Shown here one piece after another: positions 16,575 through 27,488 of a stretch of 64,000 nucleotides of DNA. A program made the position numbers and the translations under genes. The DNA lies in assembly GCF_005876985.1 (NCBI RefSeq), contig NZ_VAHD01000002.1, positions 744,001 to 808,000 of the forward strand. Direction: 5' to 3'. Source of the DNA: Rhodoferax bucti. Lineage in GTDB: Bacteria; Pseudomonadota; Gammaproteobacteria; Burkholderiales; Burkholderiaceae_C. Numbering within the stretch: position 1 is the stretch's first letter; the number at the start of each line of letters is the position of its first letter. Below the pieces are notes generated by a model that worked only from the letters and a program-made list of their open reading frames with translations, did not search any database and was not told the DNA's origin.

Positions 16575-17801
16575 TTGAAAACCATTCAGAAATCTGCCAA
16601 GCTGGCCAATGTGCTCTATGACATCCGCGGTCCCATCATGGACGCGGCGCGTCAGATGGAGGATGAGGGTCAGAAAATCATCAAGCTCAATCTGGGCAAC
16701 TTGGCGGTGTTCGGTTTTGATGCGCCCGAGGAAATCCAGCAGGACATGATCCGCAACTTGCCCAACTCGGCTGGCTACTCCGACAGCAAAGGCATTTTTG
16801 CGGCCCGCAAAGCGGTCATGCACGAAACCCAGAAGCAGGGCATTGCCGGCGTTACGTTGGATGACATTTATTTGGGCAATGGCGCCAGTGAATTGATCAC
16901 CATGGCCACCAATGCCTTGTTGGACAACGGCGACGAGTTGCTGCTGCCCATGCCGGACTACCCCTTGTGGACCGCAGCTACCAGCCTGTCCGGCGGTACA
17001 CCGGTGCATTACCTGTGCGATGAGAACAATGGCTGGATGCCCGACTTGGACGACATCCGCGCCAAGATTACGCCTCGAACCAAAGGCATTGTTGTCATCA
17101 ACCCCAACAACCCGACCGGCGTGCTGTACTCCACCGAGTTGCTGCAAGGCATCATCGAGATCGCGCGCGAGCACGGCTTGGTGATTCTGGCCGACGAGGT
17201 GTACGACAAGGTGCTGTACGACGGCATCCAGCACACCGCGTTGGCGAGCTTGTCGACCGATGTGCTGACGCTCACCTTCAATTCGCTCTCCAAGAGCTAC
17301 CGTTCCTGCGGTTACCGCGCAGGATGGTTGGTGGTGTCGGGCAACAAGAAAGCGGCGGCTGACTACATCGAGGGGCTGAACATGCTCTCGAACATGAAGC
17401 TGTGCTCCAACGTGCCCGGCCAGTGGGCCATCCAGACCGCTTTGGGTGGCTACCAGAGCATCAACGATCTGGTGTGCGAAGGCGGGCGCCTGCGCCGCCA
17501 GCGCGATTTGGCTTACGAGCTGATTACCGCCATTCCTGGCGTGACCTGTGTGAAGCCGCAGGCCGCGCTCTATATGTTCCCCAAGCTGGATCCCAAGGTG
17601 TACCCCATCTTGGACGACCGGCAATTTTTCCTGGAGCTGCTGCGTGAGACCCGCGTCATGCTGGTGCAGGGAACCGGCTTTAACTGGCATGCGCCCGACC
17701 ACTTCCGCATCGTGTTCCTCCCGCATGAGGACGATTTGCGCGAAGCCATCGGCCGCATTGCCAAGTTCCTTGAGAGCTATCGCAAGCGCAACGGGAACTG
17801 A
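16575..17801 (+). CDS. PLP-dependent aminotransferase (alanine/AlaC-like)
   Basis: 408 residues, fold-type I class I/II. Residues NLAVFGFDAPEEIQQDM, NPNNPTGVLYS, ILADEVYDKVLYDG and the PLP-lysine segment FNSLSKSYRSCGYRAGW are diagnostic. The family includes AlaA/AlaC glutamate-pyruvate transaminases. The start is a TTG at 16575, four nt after GGAGG; the encoded KTIQKSAKLANVLYDIRGPI is the conserved family N-terminus, and the in-frame sequence upstream reads through the divergent gene. It is followed by hom and thrC, suggesting a link to amino-acid synthesis. Confidence 0.9.
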   Translation: MKTIQKSAKLANVLYDIRGPIMDAARQMEDEGQKIIKLNLGNLAVFGFDAPEEIQQDMIRNLPNSAGYSDSKGIFAARKAVMHETQKQGIAGVTLDDIYLGNGASELITMATNALLDNGDELLLPMPDYPLWTAATSLSGGTPVHYLCDENNGWMPDLDDIRAKITPRTKGIVVINPNNPTGVLYSTELLQGIIEIAREHGLVILADEVYDKVLYDGIQHTALASLSTDVLTLTFNSLSKSYRSCGYRAGWLVVSGNKKAAADYIEGLNMLSNMKLCSNVPGQWAIQTALGGYQSINDLVCEGGRLRRQRDLAYELITAIPGVTCVKPQAALYMFPKLDPKVYPILDDRQFFLELLRETRVMLVQGTGFNWHAPDHFRIVFLPHEDDLREAIGRIAKFLESYRKRNGN

Positions 17802-17810
17802 CTCACTCTG

Positions 17811-17855
17811 ATTTTGATAGCTGCCCGCGCACTGTTCGCAAGGGCTAGACGCACT
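17811..17855 (-). repeat. Dispersed repeat copy C, between the aminotransferase gene and hom
   Basis: TTTTGATAGCTGCCCGCGCA, then CAAGGGCTAGACGC; reverse orientation. Confidence 0.6.
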
Positions 17856-17872
17856 TTTTACGTAAGAATGAT

Positions 17873-19195
17873 ATGAAACCGATACAAGTAGGCCTGCTCG
17901 GCATTGGCACCGTGGGAAGCGGCACATTCAATGTGCTCAAGCGCAACCAGCAAGACATCCAGGGCCGTGCCGGCCGCGGTATCGAAATCACCATGGTGGC
18001 TGATCTGGATGTGGCGCGTGCCCAAAGCATTGTCGGCCCTGATGTGAAGGTGGTGAACGACGCGCGTGCGGTCATCGCTAACCCCGACATCGATATCGTT
18101 ATCGAGCTGATTGGTGGCTACGGCATTGCCAAGGCGCTGGTGCTGGAAGCCATCGCCGCCGGCAAGCATGTGGTCACAGCCAATAAGGCCTTGCTCGCCG
18201 TGCACGGCACCGAAATTTTTGCGGCGGCTTCCGCCAAGGGTGTGATGGTGGCGTTTGAAGCGGCCGTGGCCGGTGGCATCCCCATCATCAAAGCACTGCG
18301 CGAAGGCCTGACTGCCAACCGCATCCAGTGGATCGCCGGCATCATCAACGGCACCACCAACTTCATCTTGTCCGAGATGCGCGACAAGGGCCTGGACTTT
18401 GACGTGGTGCTCAAAGAAGCCCAGCGTCTGGGCTACGCCGAAGCCGACCCGACCTTCGACATTGAAGGCGTGGACGCCGCGCACAAAGTCACCCTGATGA
18501 GCGCGATTGCATTCGGCATTCCTGTGCAGTTCGACAAGGCCTATGTGGAAGGCATCACCAAGCTCGGCGCGGCCGACATCAAATACGCCGAGCAACTGGG
18601 CTACCGCATCAAGCTGTTGGGCATTACCAAGCGCACGGCCGCCGGCATTGAACTGCGCGTGCACCCCACCCTGGTGCCGGCCAAGCGCCTGATCGCCAAT
18701 GTGGAAGGCGCGATGAATGCCGTCATGGCCCATGGCGACGCTGTGGGCACCACGTTGTACTACGGCAAGGGTGCGGGCTCTGAGCCTACAGCCAGTGCCG
18801 TGATTGCGGACTTGGTGGACATCACCCGCCTGCACACCGCAGACGCCGCCCAGCGCGTACCCCACCTGGCCTTCCAGCCGGATGCCATTAGCAATACCCC
18901 GGTCTTGCCCATGAGCGAGGTTGTGACTAGCTACTACCTGCGCCTGCGCGTGGCTGACGAGGCCGGTGTGTTGGCCAAGGTCACCGGTTTGCTGGCCGAA
19001 GCTGGCATCAGCATCGATGCAGTGTTGCAGCGCGAAGCGGACGAAATCAGCGGTGAAGCGGCGACTCAGACCGACGTCATCATCCTCACGCACGACTGCG
19101 CGGAAGCCAAGATGAACGCGGCGTTGGCACAGATGCAGGCGCTGCCCACCGTGCTGCAGCCCATCACCCGCATCCGCAAAGAAGAGCTGGCGTAA
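17873..19195 (+). CDS. hom: Homoserine dehydrogenase
   Basis: 440 residues. It reduces aspartate semialdehyde to homoserine. The N-terminal Rossmann motif is GLLGIGTVGSGTFNVL. The catalytic domain has the signature AGIINGTTNFILSEM and GYAEADPTFDIEGVDAAHKV. A C-terminal ACT domain (about 355-440, starting SYYLRLRVADEAGVLAKVTGLLAEAGIS) implies threonine feedback. thrC follows after 15 bp. A dispersed repeat lies just upstream. Confidence 0.97.
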   Translation: MKPIQVGLLGIGTVGSGTFNVLKRNQQDIQGRAGRGIEITMVADLDVARAQSIVGPDVKVVNDARAVIANPDIDIVIELIGGYGIAKALVLEAIAAGKHVVTANKALLAVHGTEIFAAASAKGVMVAFEAAVAGGIPIIKALREGLTANRIQWIAGIINGTTNFILSEMRDKGLDFDVVLKEAQRLGYAEADPTFDIEGVDAAHKVTLMSAIAFGIPVQFDKAYVEGITKLGAADIKYAEQLGYRIKLLGITKRTAAGIELRVHPTLVPAKRLIANVEGAMNAVMAHGDAVGTTLYYGKGAGSEPTASAVIADLVDITRLHTADAAQRVPHLAFQPDAISNTPVLPMSEVVTSYYLRLRVADEAGVLAKVTGLLAEAGISIDAVLQREADEISGEAATQTDVIILTHDCAEAKMNAALAQMQALPTVLQPITRIRKEELA

Positions 19196-19210
19196 TCAGG
19201 AGTCTGCCGA

Positions 19211-20650
19211 ATGCACTACATCTCCACCCGCGCTGCATCAAGCAGTACGCAAGACCGCAAACGCTTCTGCGAGATCCTGCTCGAAGGCCTGGCGCCGGAC
19301 GGCGGCCTCTACATGCCGGTGGCCTACCCGCAAGTAGACGACGCCACGCTGACCCGCTGGCGCAAGGTCTACCACGAGCAGGGCTACGCCACGCTGGCGT
19401 TTGAAATCCTGTCGCTGTACATCGACGACATTCCGGCCGACGATTTGCGCGCCCTGTGCGCCAAGACCTACACCGCCGAAGTGTTTGGCACCGGCGAGAT
19501 CGTGCCCTTGCGCCACCTGCAAGACGGCGTCTGGATCGAAGCCCTGTCCAACGGCCCGACCCTGGCGTTCAAGGACATGGCCATGCAGCTGCTGGGCAAC
19601 CTGTTCGAATACGAACTGGCCCGCCGCGGTGAAGAACTCAACATTCTGGGCGCCACCAGTGGCGACACCGGTAGCGCCGCAGAGCACGCCATGCGGGGCA
19701 AGAAGGGCGTGCGCGTTTTCATGACCAGCCCGCACGGCCGCATGAGCCCTTTCCAGCAGGCGCAAATGTTCAGCCTGCAGGACGCCAACATCTACAACAT
19801 CGCCATCAAGGGCGTGTTTGATGATTGCCAGGACATCGTCAAGGCGGTGTCCAACGACCTCGAGTTCAAGCGCAAATACAAGATCGGCACTGTCAACTCC
19901 ATCAACTGGGCGCGTTTGCTGGCGCAGGTGGTGTACTACTTTGCCGGCTACATCCAGGCGACAGAGCAGAATTCGCAAAAGGTGTCGTTCAGCGTGCCGA
20001 GCGGCAACTTCGGCAACGTGTGTGCCGGTCATGTGGCCCGCCAGATGGGCTTGCCGGTCGATAAGCTGGTGGTCGCCACCAATGAGAATGATGTGCTCGA
20101 CGAGTTCTTCCGCACCGGCGTGTACCGCGTGCGCGGCACGGCCGACACGCATGAGACATCCAGCCCGTCCATGGACATTTCCAAGGCCAGCAACTTCGAA
20201 CGCTTTGTGTTCGACCTGCTGGGCCGCGATGGTGCGCGGGTGAAGGCTTTGTTCGGCGAAGGCCTGTCCAAGAGTGGCCAGTTCGACCTGAGTGCCGACC
20301 CGGTGTTCGTGCAAGCGGCCACGAAGTACGGGTTTGTGAGCGGCAAGAGCACCCACGCCAACCGCCTGGAAACCATCCGCGCCACTTACGAGCAGCACGG
20401 CATGGTGATCGATACCCACACCGCCGACGGCCTGAAAGTGGCGCTGGAGCACCTGAGCGCTGACGTGCCCATGGTGGTGCTGGAAACTGCCTTGCCGATC
20501 AAGTTTGCGGCCACCGTGGTCGAGGCCTTGGGCCGTGAGCCCGAGCGGCCTGCACAGTTTGAAGGCATCGAAGCCCTGCCCAAGCGTGTGCAGGTGATGG
20601 ATGCCGATGTGGCTGCCGTGAAGGCCTTGATCGAGCGCGAGTGCGCCTGA
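19211..20650 (+). CDS. thrC: Threonine synthase
   Basis: 479 residues, the long proteobacterial type. It converts O-phosphohomoserine to threonine with PLP. The PLP-lysine lies in EALSNGPTLAFKDMAMQLLGN, and the glycine-rich phosphate loop appears as FSVPSGNFGNVCAG. It is translated directly after hom (15-bp gap with AGGAG), completing the homoserine-to-threonine branch except for thrB, which is not in the window. Confidence 0.97.
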   Translation: MHYISTRAASSSTQDRKRFCEILLEGLAPDGGLYMPVAYPQVDDATLTRWRKVYHEQGYATLAFEILSLYIDDIPADDLRALCAKTYTAEVFGTGEIVPLRHLQDGVWIEALSNGPTLAFKDMAMQLLGNLFEYELARRGEELNILGATSGDTGSAAEHAMRGKKGVRVFMTSPHGRMSPFQQAQMFSLQDANIYNIAIKGVFDDCQDIVKAVSNDLEFKRKYKIGTVNSINWARLLAQVVYYFAGYIQATEQNSQKVSFSVPSGNFGNVCAGHVARQMGLPVDKLVVATNENDVLDEFFRTGVYRVRGTADTHETSSPSMDISKASNFERFVFDLLGRDGARVKALFGEGLSKSGQFDLSADPVFVQAATKYGFVSGKSTHANRLETIRATYEQHGMVIDTHTADGLKVALEHLSADVPMVVLETALPIKFAATVVEALGREPERPAQFEGIEALPKRVQVMDADVAAVKALIERECA

Positions 20651-20689
20651 CTTCACATCGCTGTTTTGAGTGAAATTGCTGCCTTGCGC

Positions 20690-20731
20690 CCGCCCGCTGT
20701 GCGCAGGCAGCTCCTGAATGTATAGCAAATG
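20690..20731 (+). repeat. Dispersed repeat copy D, at the moeA start
   Basis: CGCCCGCTGTGCGCAGGCAG, then CTCCTGAATGTATAGCAAATG; the final ATG is the moeA start codon. Confidence 0.6.
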
Positions 20732-21988
20732 ACCTCTGCGCCCAGCGCCCCTCGCAAGCCCTTGATGCCCCTGGATGATGCGCTGGCGCAATTGCTGGCG
20801 GCTGTTGCGCCGCTTTCAGCGCAGGAGGCGGTGTCCACCTTTGACGCTGATGGCCGGGTGCTGGCCGTGGCTGTGGTGTCCGGCTTGCAAGTGCCCGGGT
20901 TCGACAACAGCGCCATGGACGGGTACGCGGTGCGCGCCGAAGATTTGCTCAACGGTTTGCACGAACTCCATGTCACGCAACGCATTGCTGCTGGCAGCAC
21001 CGGACAGCGGGTGGAGCCGGGCACGGCGGCGCGCATTTTCACCGGGGCACCGGTGCCTCCGGGGGCCGATGCCGTGGTCATGCAGGAAGACTGCGAACTG
21101 CTGAGCGATGGGAGTGATCCGGCGCCAGCCCGCATCCGGGTGAAGGGTGTGCCTTTGCCGGGCCAGCATATCCGCCATGCGGGTGAAGACGTGCAACAAG
21201 GCCAGTGCGTATTGCCTGCCGGCACGCGCCTGGGGCCGGCAGAGCTGGGCTTGGCGGCCAGCATCGGCATGGCTCAGCTGCCGGTGGTGCGCAAGCCGCG
21301 TGTGGCCTTGCTCTCGACCGGGGATGAGCTGGTCATGCCCGGCGCCGTAGCGCCGCAGGATATGCCGCCGGGCGCCATTTACAACTCCAACCGCTTTTTC
21401 CTGCTCAATCTGCTGCGCCGCATGGGTTGCGAGGTGGCTGATCTGGGCATCGTGCCTGACGACCGCGCCGCCACCATCGGGGCACTGCAGCGTGCGGCGG
21501 CGGACAACGATGTCATCCTCACCAGCGGCGGCGTGTCGGTGGGGGAGGAAGACCACATCAAGCCCGCCGTGCAAAGCCTGGGCACCTTGGACCTGTGGCA
21601 AATCGGCATCAAGCCCGGCAAACCGTTTGCGCACGGGCGCATCGGTGCGGCGCACTTCATCGGCTTGCCCGGCAACCCGGTGTCCAGCTACGTCACCTTT
21701 TTGCTGCTGGTGCGGCCCTTCTTGCTGCGGCTTCAGGGCGTGCAGGATGTCGCTATGAAAAGCATAGCTGCTCGCGCCGATTTTGATTGGCCCAAAGCCG
21801 ACAAACGCCGTGAATTTTTGCGCGTACGGCGCAACGCCAATGGCGGTCTTGACTTGTTTGGCAACCAGAGCTCCGGGGTGTTGACCTCTGCGGTCTGGGG
21901 CGATGGTGTGGTCGATGTGCCGCCCGGCCAACCTGTGTTATATGGCCAGACGGTGCGCTACATCCCGTTCAGCGAGTTGTTGGCATGA
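20729..21988 (+). CDS. moeA: Molybdopterin molybdenumtransferase
   Basis: 419 residues. MoeA inserts molybdate into adenylylated molybdopterin. Diagnostic segments are PGFDNSAMDGYAVRAED near residue 58, RIFTGAPVPPGADAVVMQED, LLSTGDELV and ILTSGGVSVGEEDHIK, then GLPGNPVSSYVTF. The first ATG lies in the right end of a dispersed repeat (ATAGCAAATGA), and an alternative ATG is at 20765. A second, short repeat-like stretch is inside the gene at about residues 341-352 (GCTATGAAAAGCATAGC). It overlaps moaD by 4 bp (ATGA). Confidence 0.95.
   Translation: MTSAPSAPRKPLMPLDDALAQLLAAVAPLSAQEAVSTFDADGRVLAVAVVSGLQVPGFDNSAMDGYAVRAEDLLNGLHELHVTQRIAAGSTGQRVEPGTAARIFTGAPVPPGADAVVMQEDCELLSDGSDPAPARIRVKGVPLPGQHIRHAGEDVQQGQCVLPAGTRLGPAELGLAASIGMAQLPVVRKPRVALLSTGDELVMPGAVAPQDMPPGAIYNSNRFFLLNLLRRMGCEVADLGIVPDDRAATIGALQRAAADNDVILTSGGVSVGEEDHIKPAVQSLGTLDLWQIGIKPGKPFAHGRIGAAHFIGLPGNPVSSYVTFLLLVRPFLLRLQGVQDVAMKSIAARADFDWPKADKRREFLRVRRNANGGLDLFGNQSSGVLTSAVWGDGVVDVPPGQPVLYGQTVRYIPFSELLA
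21751..21780 (-). repeat. Short repeat-like stretch E inside moeA
   Basis: GCTATGAAAAGCATAGCTGC then TCGCGCC: the A/T-centred palindrome and G/C block of the family, in frame in moeA (about residues 341-352). Confidence 0.45.
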
Positions 21989-22236
21989 AGGTCACCGTTC
22001 GCTATTTCGCCTCCATGCGCGAGGCCATGGGCACCTCTAGCGAGGTTTTGGACACGCAGGCCACCACGCTGGGTGATTTGCGCAGCGCCCTGATTGCACG
22101 TGGCGGTGCCGGCGCTGAGGCGCTGGGCACCAATCGATCGGTGCGCATGGCGCTCAACCAGGTGATGAGCGATGCCTCGACCGCACTCACAGAAGGTTGT
22201 GAAGTGGCCTTTTTCCCACCGGTGACCGGTGGCTGA
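21985..22236 (+). CDS. moaD: Molybdopterin synthase sulfur-carrier subunit
   Basis: 83 residues, ubiquitin-like fold. It ends in the required C-terminal Gly-Gly (FFPPVTGG), which is thiocarboxylated to deliver sulfur to precursor Z. The N-terminus MKVTVRYFASMREAMG is typical. Its ATG overlaps the moeA stop and moaE follows after 16 bp, so moeA-moaD-moaE is one operon. Confidence 0.96.
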   Translation: MKVTVRYFASMREAMGTSSEVLDTQATTLGDLRSALIARGGAGAEALGTNRSVRMALNQVMSDASTALTEGCEVAFFPPVTGG

Positions 22237-22252
22237 GCTGGGGAGCCCTCGC

Positions 22253-22747
22253 ATGGAAAACCCTGCCGTACCTCGCGTTTGCGTGCAAACGCAGCCCTTT
22301 GATGTGGCCGCAGAACTCGCGGCCTTGCAGGCTGGTGACCCCCGGGTGGGGGCCATGTGCAGCTTTGTCGGTACGGTGCGCGATCGCAATGCACCGGGTG
22401 CCGCAGGCTCGGTGCAGGCGATGGAGCTGGAGCACTACCCCGGCATGACGGAGAAATCCATCGAAGCGATGGTGGAGGAGGCCCTGCGGCGTTTTGATAT
22501 TTTTGGCGCCCGCGTGGTGCACCGGGTTGGCGTACTGCAGCCTACCGAAGGTGTGGTGCTGGTGGCGGTGAGCTCCGCACACCGGGGCCAGAGCTTTCAG
22601 GCCTGCGAATTCTTGATGGACTACCTCAAAACCCAGGCCCCGTTCTGGAAGAAAGAAACCACTCCCGAAGGTGCGCACTGGGTCGATGCCCGGGTGAGCG
22701 ACGACGAGGCCCTGGCGCGCTGGGGCATCGCGGCACGCAACGCCTGA
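22253..22747 (+). CDS. moaE: Molybdopterin synthase catalytic subunit
   Basis: 164 residues. It forms the heterotetrameric synthase with MoaD that makes molybdopterin from cyclic pyranopterin monophosphate. Family segments are GAMCSFVGTVRD, MELEHYPGMTEKSI, HRVGVLQPTEGVVLVAVSSAHR and FLMDYLKTQAPFWKKE with the catalytic Lys. The ATG at 22253 follows GGGGAG with 7-nt spacing and was preferred to a GTG at 22229 that overlaps moaD. Confidence 0.95.
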   Translation: MENPAVPRVCVQTQPFDVAAELAALQAGDPRVGAMCSFVGTVRDRNAPGAAGSVQAMELEHYPGMTEKSIEAMVEEALRRFDIFGARVVHRVGVLQPTEGVVLVAVSSAHRGQSFQACEFLMDYLKTQAPFWKKETTPEGAHWVDARVSDDEALARWGIAARNA

Positions 22748-22755
22748 GGGCGCCT

Positions 22756-22778
22756 GCCGCAGACCCGTGCGGCTTTGT
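22756..22778. terminator. Weak hairpin terminator between moaE and the convergent hypothetical gene
   Basis: GCCGCA (22756-22761) pairs with TGCGGC (22768-22773) followed by TTTGT. The U-tract is short, so efficiency is doubtful. Confidence 0.4.
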
Positions 22779-22783
22779 CTGGC

Positions 22784-23383
22784 TCAGTTCAGGTATTTGG
22801 GCGGCTCGGCTGCCGCAAAGGCGTCCCACTCGGAGTCTTGAGCGTCGGTTTCTATCACGATGGTTTGGGGTGGCGTAGGCGGGCGAGCGGCGGCGGTGTG
22901 CAGGCCCCAATCGCTGTTTTGCAGCGCCAAGCTGATCACGTGCAGCAGGGCAACCAGGGTGTCGCTGCCGAGGTTGATTTCCAATTGCCGCGACTCCGGC
23001 ATGCCCGGCAAGGTTTCCTCAAAGCGCACCGACAGCATGCTGGCACCTTGCTGCTGGATGTGGGCCGCCGTGACCAGCAGCGGCTGATCGGCATCGGTGA
23101 ACAGCGGCTGCGGGGATTGGAAGGGCGTGTCAAAGTCGGTGCGGTCCAGCGTCTCCTGGCGCTGGAAGGCCTGCACCGCATCACCCGCCGCCCCATCGTG
23201 GCCCACGGGGGATGCGTCGGCAATCGTCAGTTGGGCCGAGGTTTGCTCCAGGTGCGGGTACAGGCCCAGCAGCATGCGGCGGGTGAGCCAGAGCCGTTGC
23301 TCCTGGCCGTTGGTGGAGTTCATGCGTACCAAAATGCGGTCCTGCTCGGCAAGGTAGCTGACTTGAAACTGGTGGATCTGCAT
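22784..23383 (-). CDS. Conserved-looking hypothetical protein
   Basis: 199 residues, function not recognised. It starts MQIHQFQVSYLAEQDRILVRMNSTNGQEQRLWLTRRM, soluble and mixed alpha/beta in character; no signal peptide, membrane segment or cysteine motif is seen. The C-terminus is Pro/Asp/Glu-rich. The ATG at 23383 is chosen because the in-frame stretch upstream runs through the clpB promoter region. It is convergent with moaE and divergent from clpB. Confidence 0.65.
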   Translation of the reverse strand: MQIHQFQVSYLAEQDRILVRMNSTNGQEQRLWLTRRMLLGLYPHLEQTSAQLTIADASPVGHDGAAGDAVQAFQRQETLDRTDFDTPFQSPQPLFTDADQPLLVTAAHIQQQGASMLSVRFEETLPGMPESRQLEINLGSDTLVALLHVISLALQNSDWGLHTAAARPPTPPQTIVIETDAQDSEWDAFAAAEPPKYLN

Positions 23384-23482
23384 GGGGGCGTTGCGGTAAA
23401 AAGCGGGTACCCCCCAATTATCGGGCGGCGGGCACTTTGTGCACCAGACTTGTCCTGGATCAAAGGCCCGATGGGTCACCGA

Positions 23483-23511
23483 CTTGAAAACCACCCACTC
23501 GGGCCCAAGCT
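23483..23511 (+). promoter_or_regulatory. Possible heat-shock (RpoH-type) promoter of clpB
   Basis: CTTGAA (23483-23488) matches the sigma-32 -35 element; 15 bp later CCCAAGCT is only a partial match to the CCCCATNT -10. The position, 36-64 bp before clpB, is right, but the -10 is weak. Confidence 0.25.
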
Positions 23512-23546
23512 GGTGGGTAATTACCAATTTCCACGGGGGTTACACC

Positions 23547-26138
<2,592 letters not shown>

Positions 26139-26160
26139 ACGGCCATCTGCTTCCAAAAGT

Positions 26161-26189
26161 CACAAAGCGCACTCAGGGTGCGCTTTGTG
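26161..26189 (+). terminator. Intrinsic terminator after clpB
   Basis: CACAAAGCGCAC (26161-26172) pairs with GTGCGCTTTGTG (26178-26189) across a 5-nt loop, followed by TTTTGG. Confidence 0.8.
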
Positions 26190-26216
26190 TTTTGGGGCGG
26201 GCTCAAATGCCCGTGT

Positions 26217-26345
26217 TCAGCCGTTTTCGTTCATCTTGCGGCGGAAGAAGGCGGTGAACCACACCGCCATCACCAGAATGAACGCCAATACCGCCACGCT
26301 CATGAGGCCATAGTCGGTAGAAAACAAGTCACTCCACAGTTTCAT
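26217..26345 (-). CDS. Small membrane protein, DUF3149 type
   Basis: 42 residues: it begins MKLWSDLFSTDYGLMSVAVL and ends FFRRKMNENG, with one membrane helix in between (about residues 14-34). The LFSTDYGLMS start and FFRRKMNE end fit the DUF3149 small membrane proteins of betaproteobacteria; function is unknown. An AGGAG site lies 7 nt before the ATG, a strong sign of translation. It is convergent with clpB across that gene's terminator. Confidence 0.75.
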   Translation of the reverse strand: MKLWSDLFSTDYGLMSVAVLAFILVMAVWFTAFFRRKMNENG

Positions 26346-26458
26346 GGTCTTTCTCCTTCAATAACAAGGGCCATTCTTGGGCCTGCTGCGGGCCGGCGCA
26401 CTGATGTGCATCAAGCTTGTGTTGCAATCGAGCGCTTCATACCCACTCAGGAGACCCC

Positions 26459-26740
26459 ATGCAAGCCATTTGGAACGGCACCGTGATTGCCGAAAGCACC
26501 GACACCGTGCTCGTAGAAGGCAACCACTACTTTCCCGCCAGCAGCCTGAACCGCGACTATGTGCAGTTCAGCAACCACAAAACCAGCTGCGCCTGGAAAG
26601 GCCAAGCCAGCTACTACTCGCTGCTGGTGAATGGCGAGATGAATATCGATGCCGTCTGGTACTACGCCGACCCCAAACCCGAAGCGGAGATGGTCCGCGA
26701 CCGCGTGGCGTTCTGGAAGGGTGTGCAGGTGACGGCCTGA
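26459..26740 (+). CDS. DUF427 domain protein
   Basis: 93 residues. The sequence MQAIWNGTVIAESTDTVLVEGNHYFP, then TSCAWKGQASYYSL and NIDAVWYYADPKPEA, is the DUF427 pattern. The cysteine and tryptophans are conserved in this family of unknown function. CAGGAG precedes the ATG by a good distance; an in-frame ATG at 26417 lacks such support. It is divergent from the DUF3149 gene. Confidence 0.88.
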   Translation: MQAIWNGTVIAESTDTVLVEGNHYFPASSLNRDYVQFSNHKTSCAWKGQASYYSLLVNGEMNIDAVWYYADPKPEAEMVRDRVAFWKGVQVTA

Positions 26741-26767
26741 GGCCTCGATTAGTAGGTGCGTGAGTTG

Positions 26768-27112
26768 TCAGGTCTGGTCAGTCGCGAGTAGCGCTTGCAG
26801 CGCGTGGAGCAGAGCTGGAATTTCATCTTGAAGCGTCTTCCAGACCATTTCAGTGTCCACGTCAAAGTAGGCATGCACCAAGCGGTTGCGCATCCCGACA
26901 ATAGCGCGCCAAGGGATAGAGGGGCTGGTGGACTGCAGATCCTCTGAGATCTTGTTGGCGGCCTCGCCCAAGATTTCGATGGCGCGAATTACGGCAAACA
27001 GCAGCATCTGGTCTGATTGCAGGTCAGCGAGTTGTTTACCGTTGACAAACTTCAAGGCAGCTTGGGCGGCCTCCACCATGTGGAGCAAACGAATACGGTC
27101 TTCAGCGCGCAT
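26768..27112 (-). CDS. hepT: HepT-type HEPN toxin (DUF86 ribonuclease)
   Basis: 114 residues, all-helical HEPN. The catalytic R-X4-H-X-Y motif is present as RNRLVHAY (Arg75, His80, Tyr82). In studied HepT/MntA pairs the toxin cleaves RNA and the antitoxin blocks it by adding AMP to the Tyr of this motif. The ATG at 27112 lies 11 bp inside the end of mntA, giving tight coupling. A longer in-frame start would overlap mntA by 65 bp and is less likely. Confidence 0.85.
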   Translation of the reverse strand: MRAEDRIRLLHMVEAAQAALKFVNGKQLADLQSDQMLLFAVIRAIEILGEAANKISEDLQSTSPSIPWRAIVGMRNRLVHAYFDVDTEMVWKTLQDEIPALLHALQALLATDQT

Positions 27113-27404
27113 ATTGCACTTGGGCGGTACGCAGCACATCGTCTCTGAAATAGCGCGATAAATCATGTGGCGTGCGCAAGTCCACTTTGCGCCCGCCCAT
27201 CAGGACTGACAGCTCATCTTCCAGCGCTGCCATACCTATCAAGCCAGGTACTCCGTCGGGCTCAAAGTCCACCAGTAAATCGACATCGCTGTCGGTCCGA
27301 GCCGTGCCTTTGGCTTGCGAGCCAAACAAGGCCAAGCTGCGAATCCGGTGGGATTCGCAGAATTGCTTGAGGGCTTGCTGATCAAGATGAAGGGTTGTAG
27401 GCAT
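27102..27404 (-). CDS. mntA: MntA-type nucleotidyltransferase antitoxin
   Basis: 100 residues, minimal nucleotidyltransferase. The active site GSX10DXD is intact: LFGSQAKGTARTDSDVDLLV with Gly28-Ser29 and Asp40/Asp42. The family antitoxin AMPylates HepT. Here the antitoxin gene precedes and overlaps the toxin gene by 11 bp. The pair is a free-standing two-gene unit between a DUF427 gene and a cupin gene, as expected for horizontally moving toxin-antitoxin modules. Confidence 0.88.
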   Translation of the reverse strand: MPTTLHLDQQALKQFCESHRIRSLALFGSQAKGTARTDSDVDLLVDFEPDGVPGLIGMAALEDELSVLMGGRKVDLRTPHDLSRYFRDDVLRTAQVQYAR

Positions 27405-27488
27405 GGGCGTTGTGTCTCAACGACGAGTGGGCATTGTGCCTTGCGTAGCGTGTTTTTCCAATCGATCGTTCTGGGTTGGTCGGCTACT

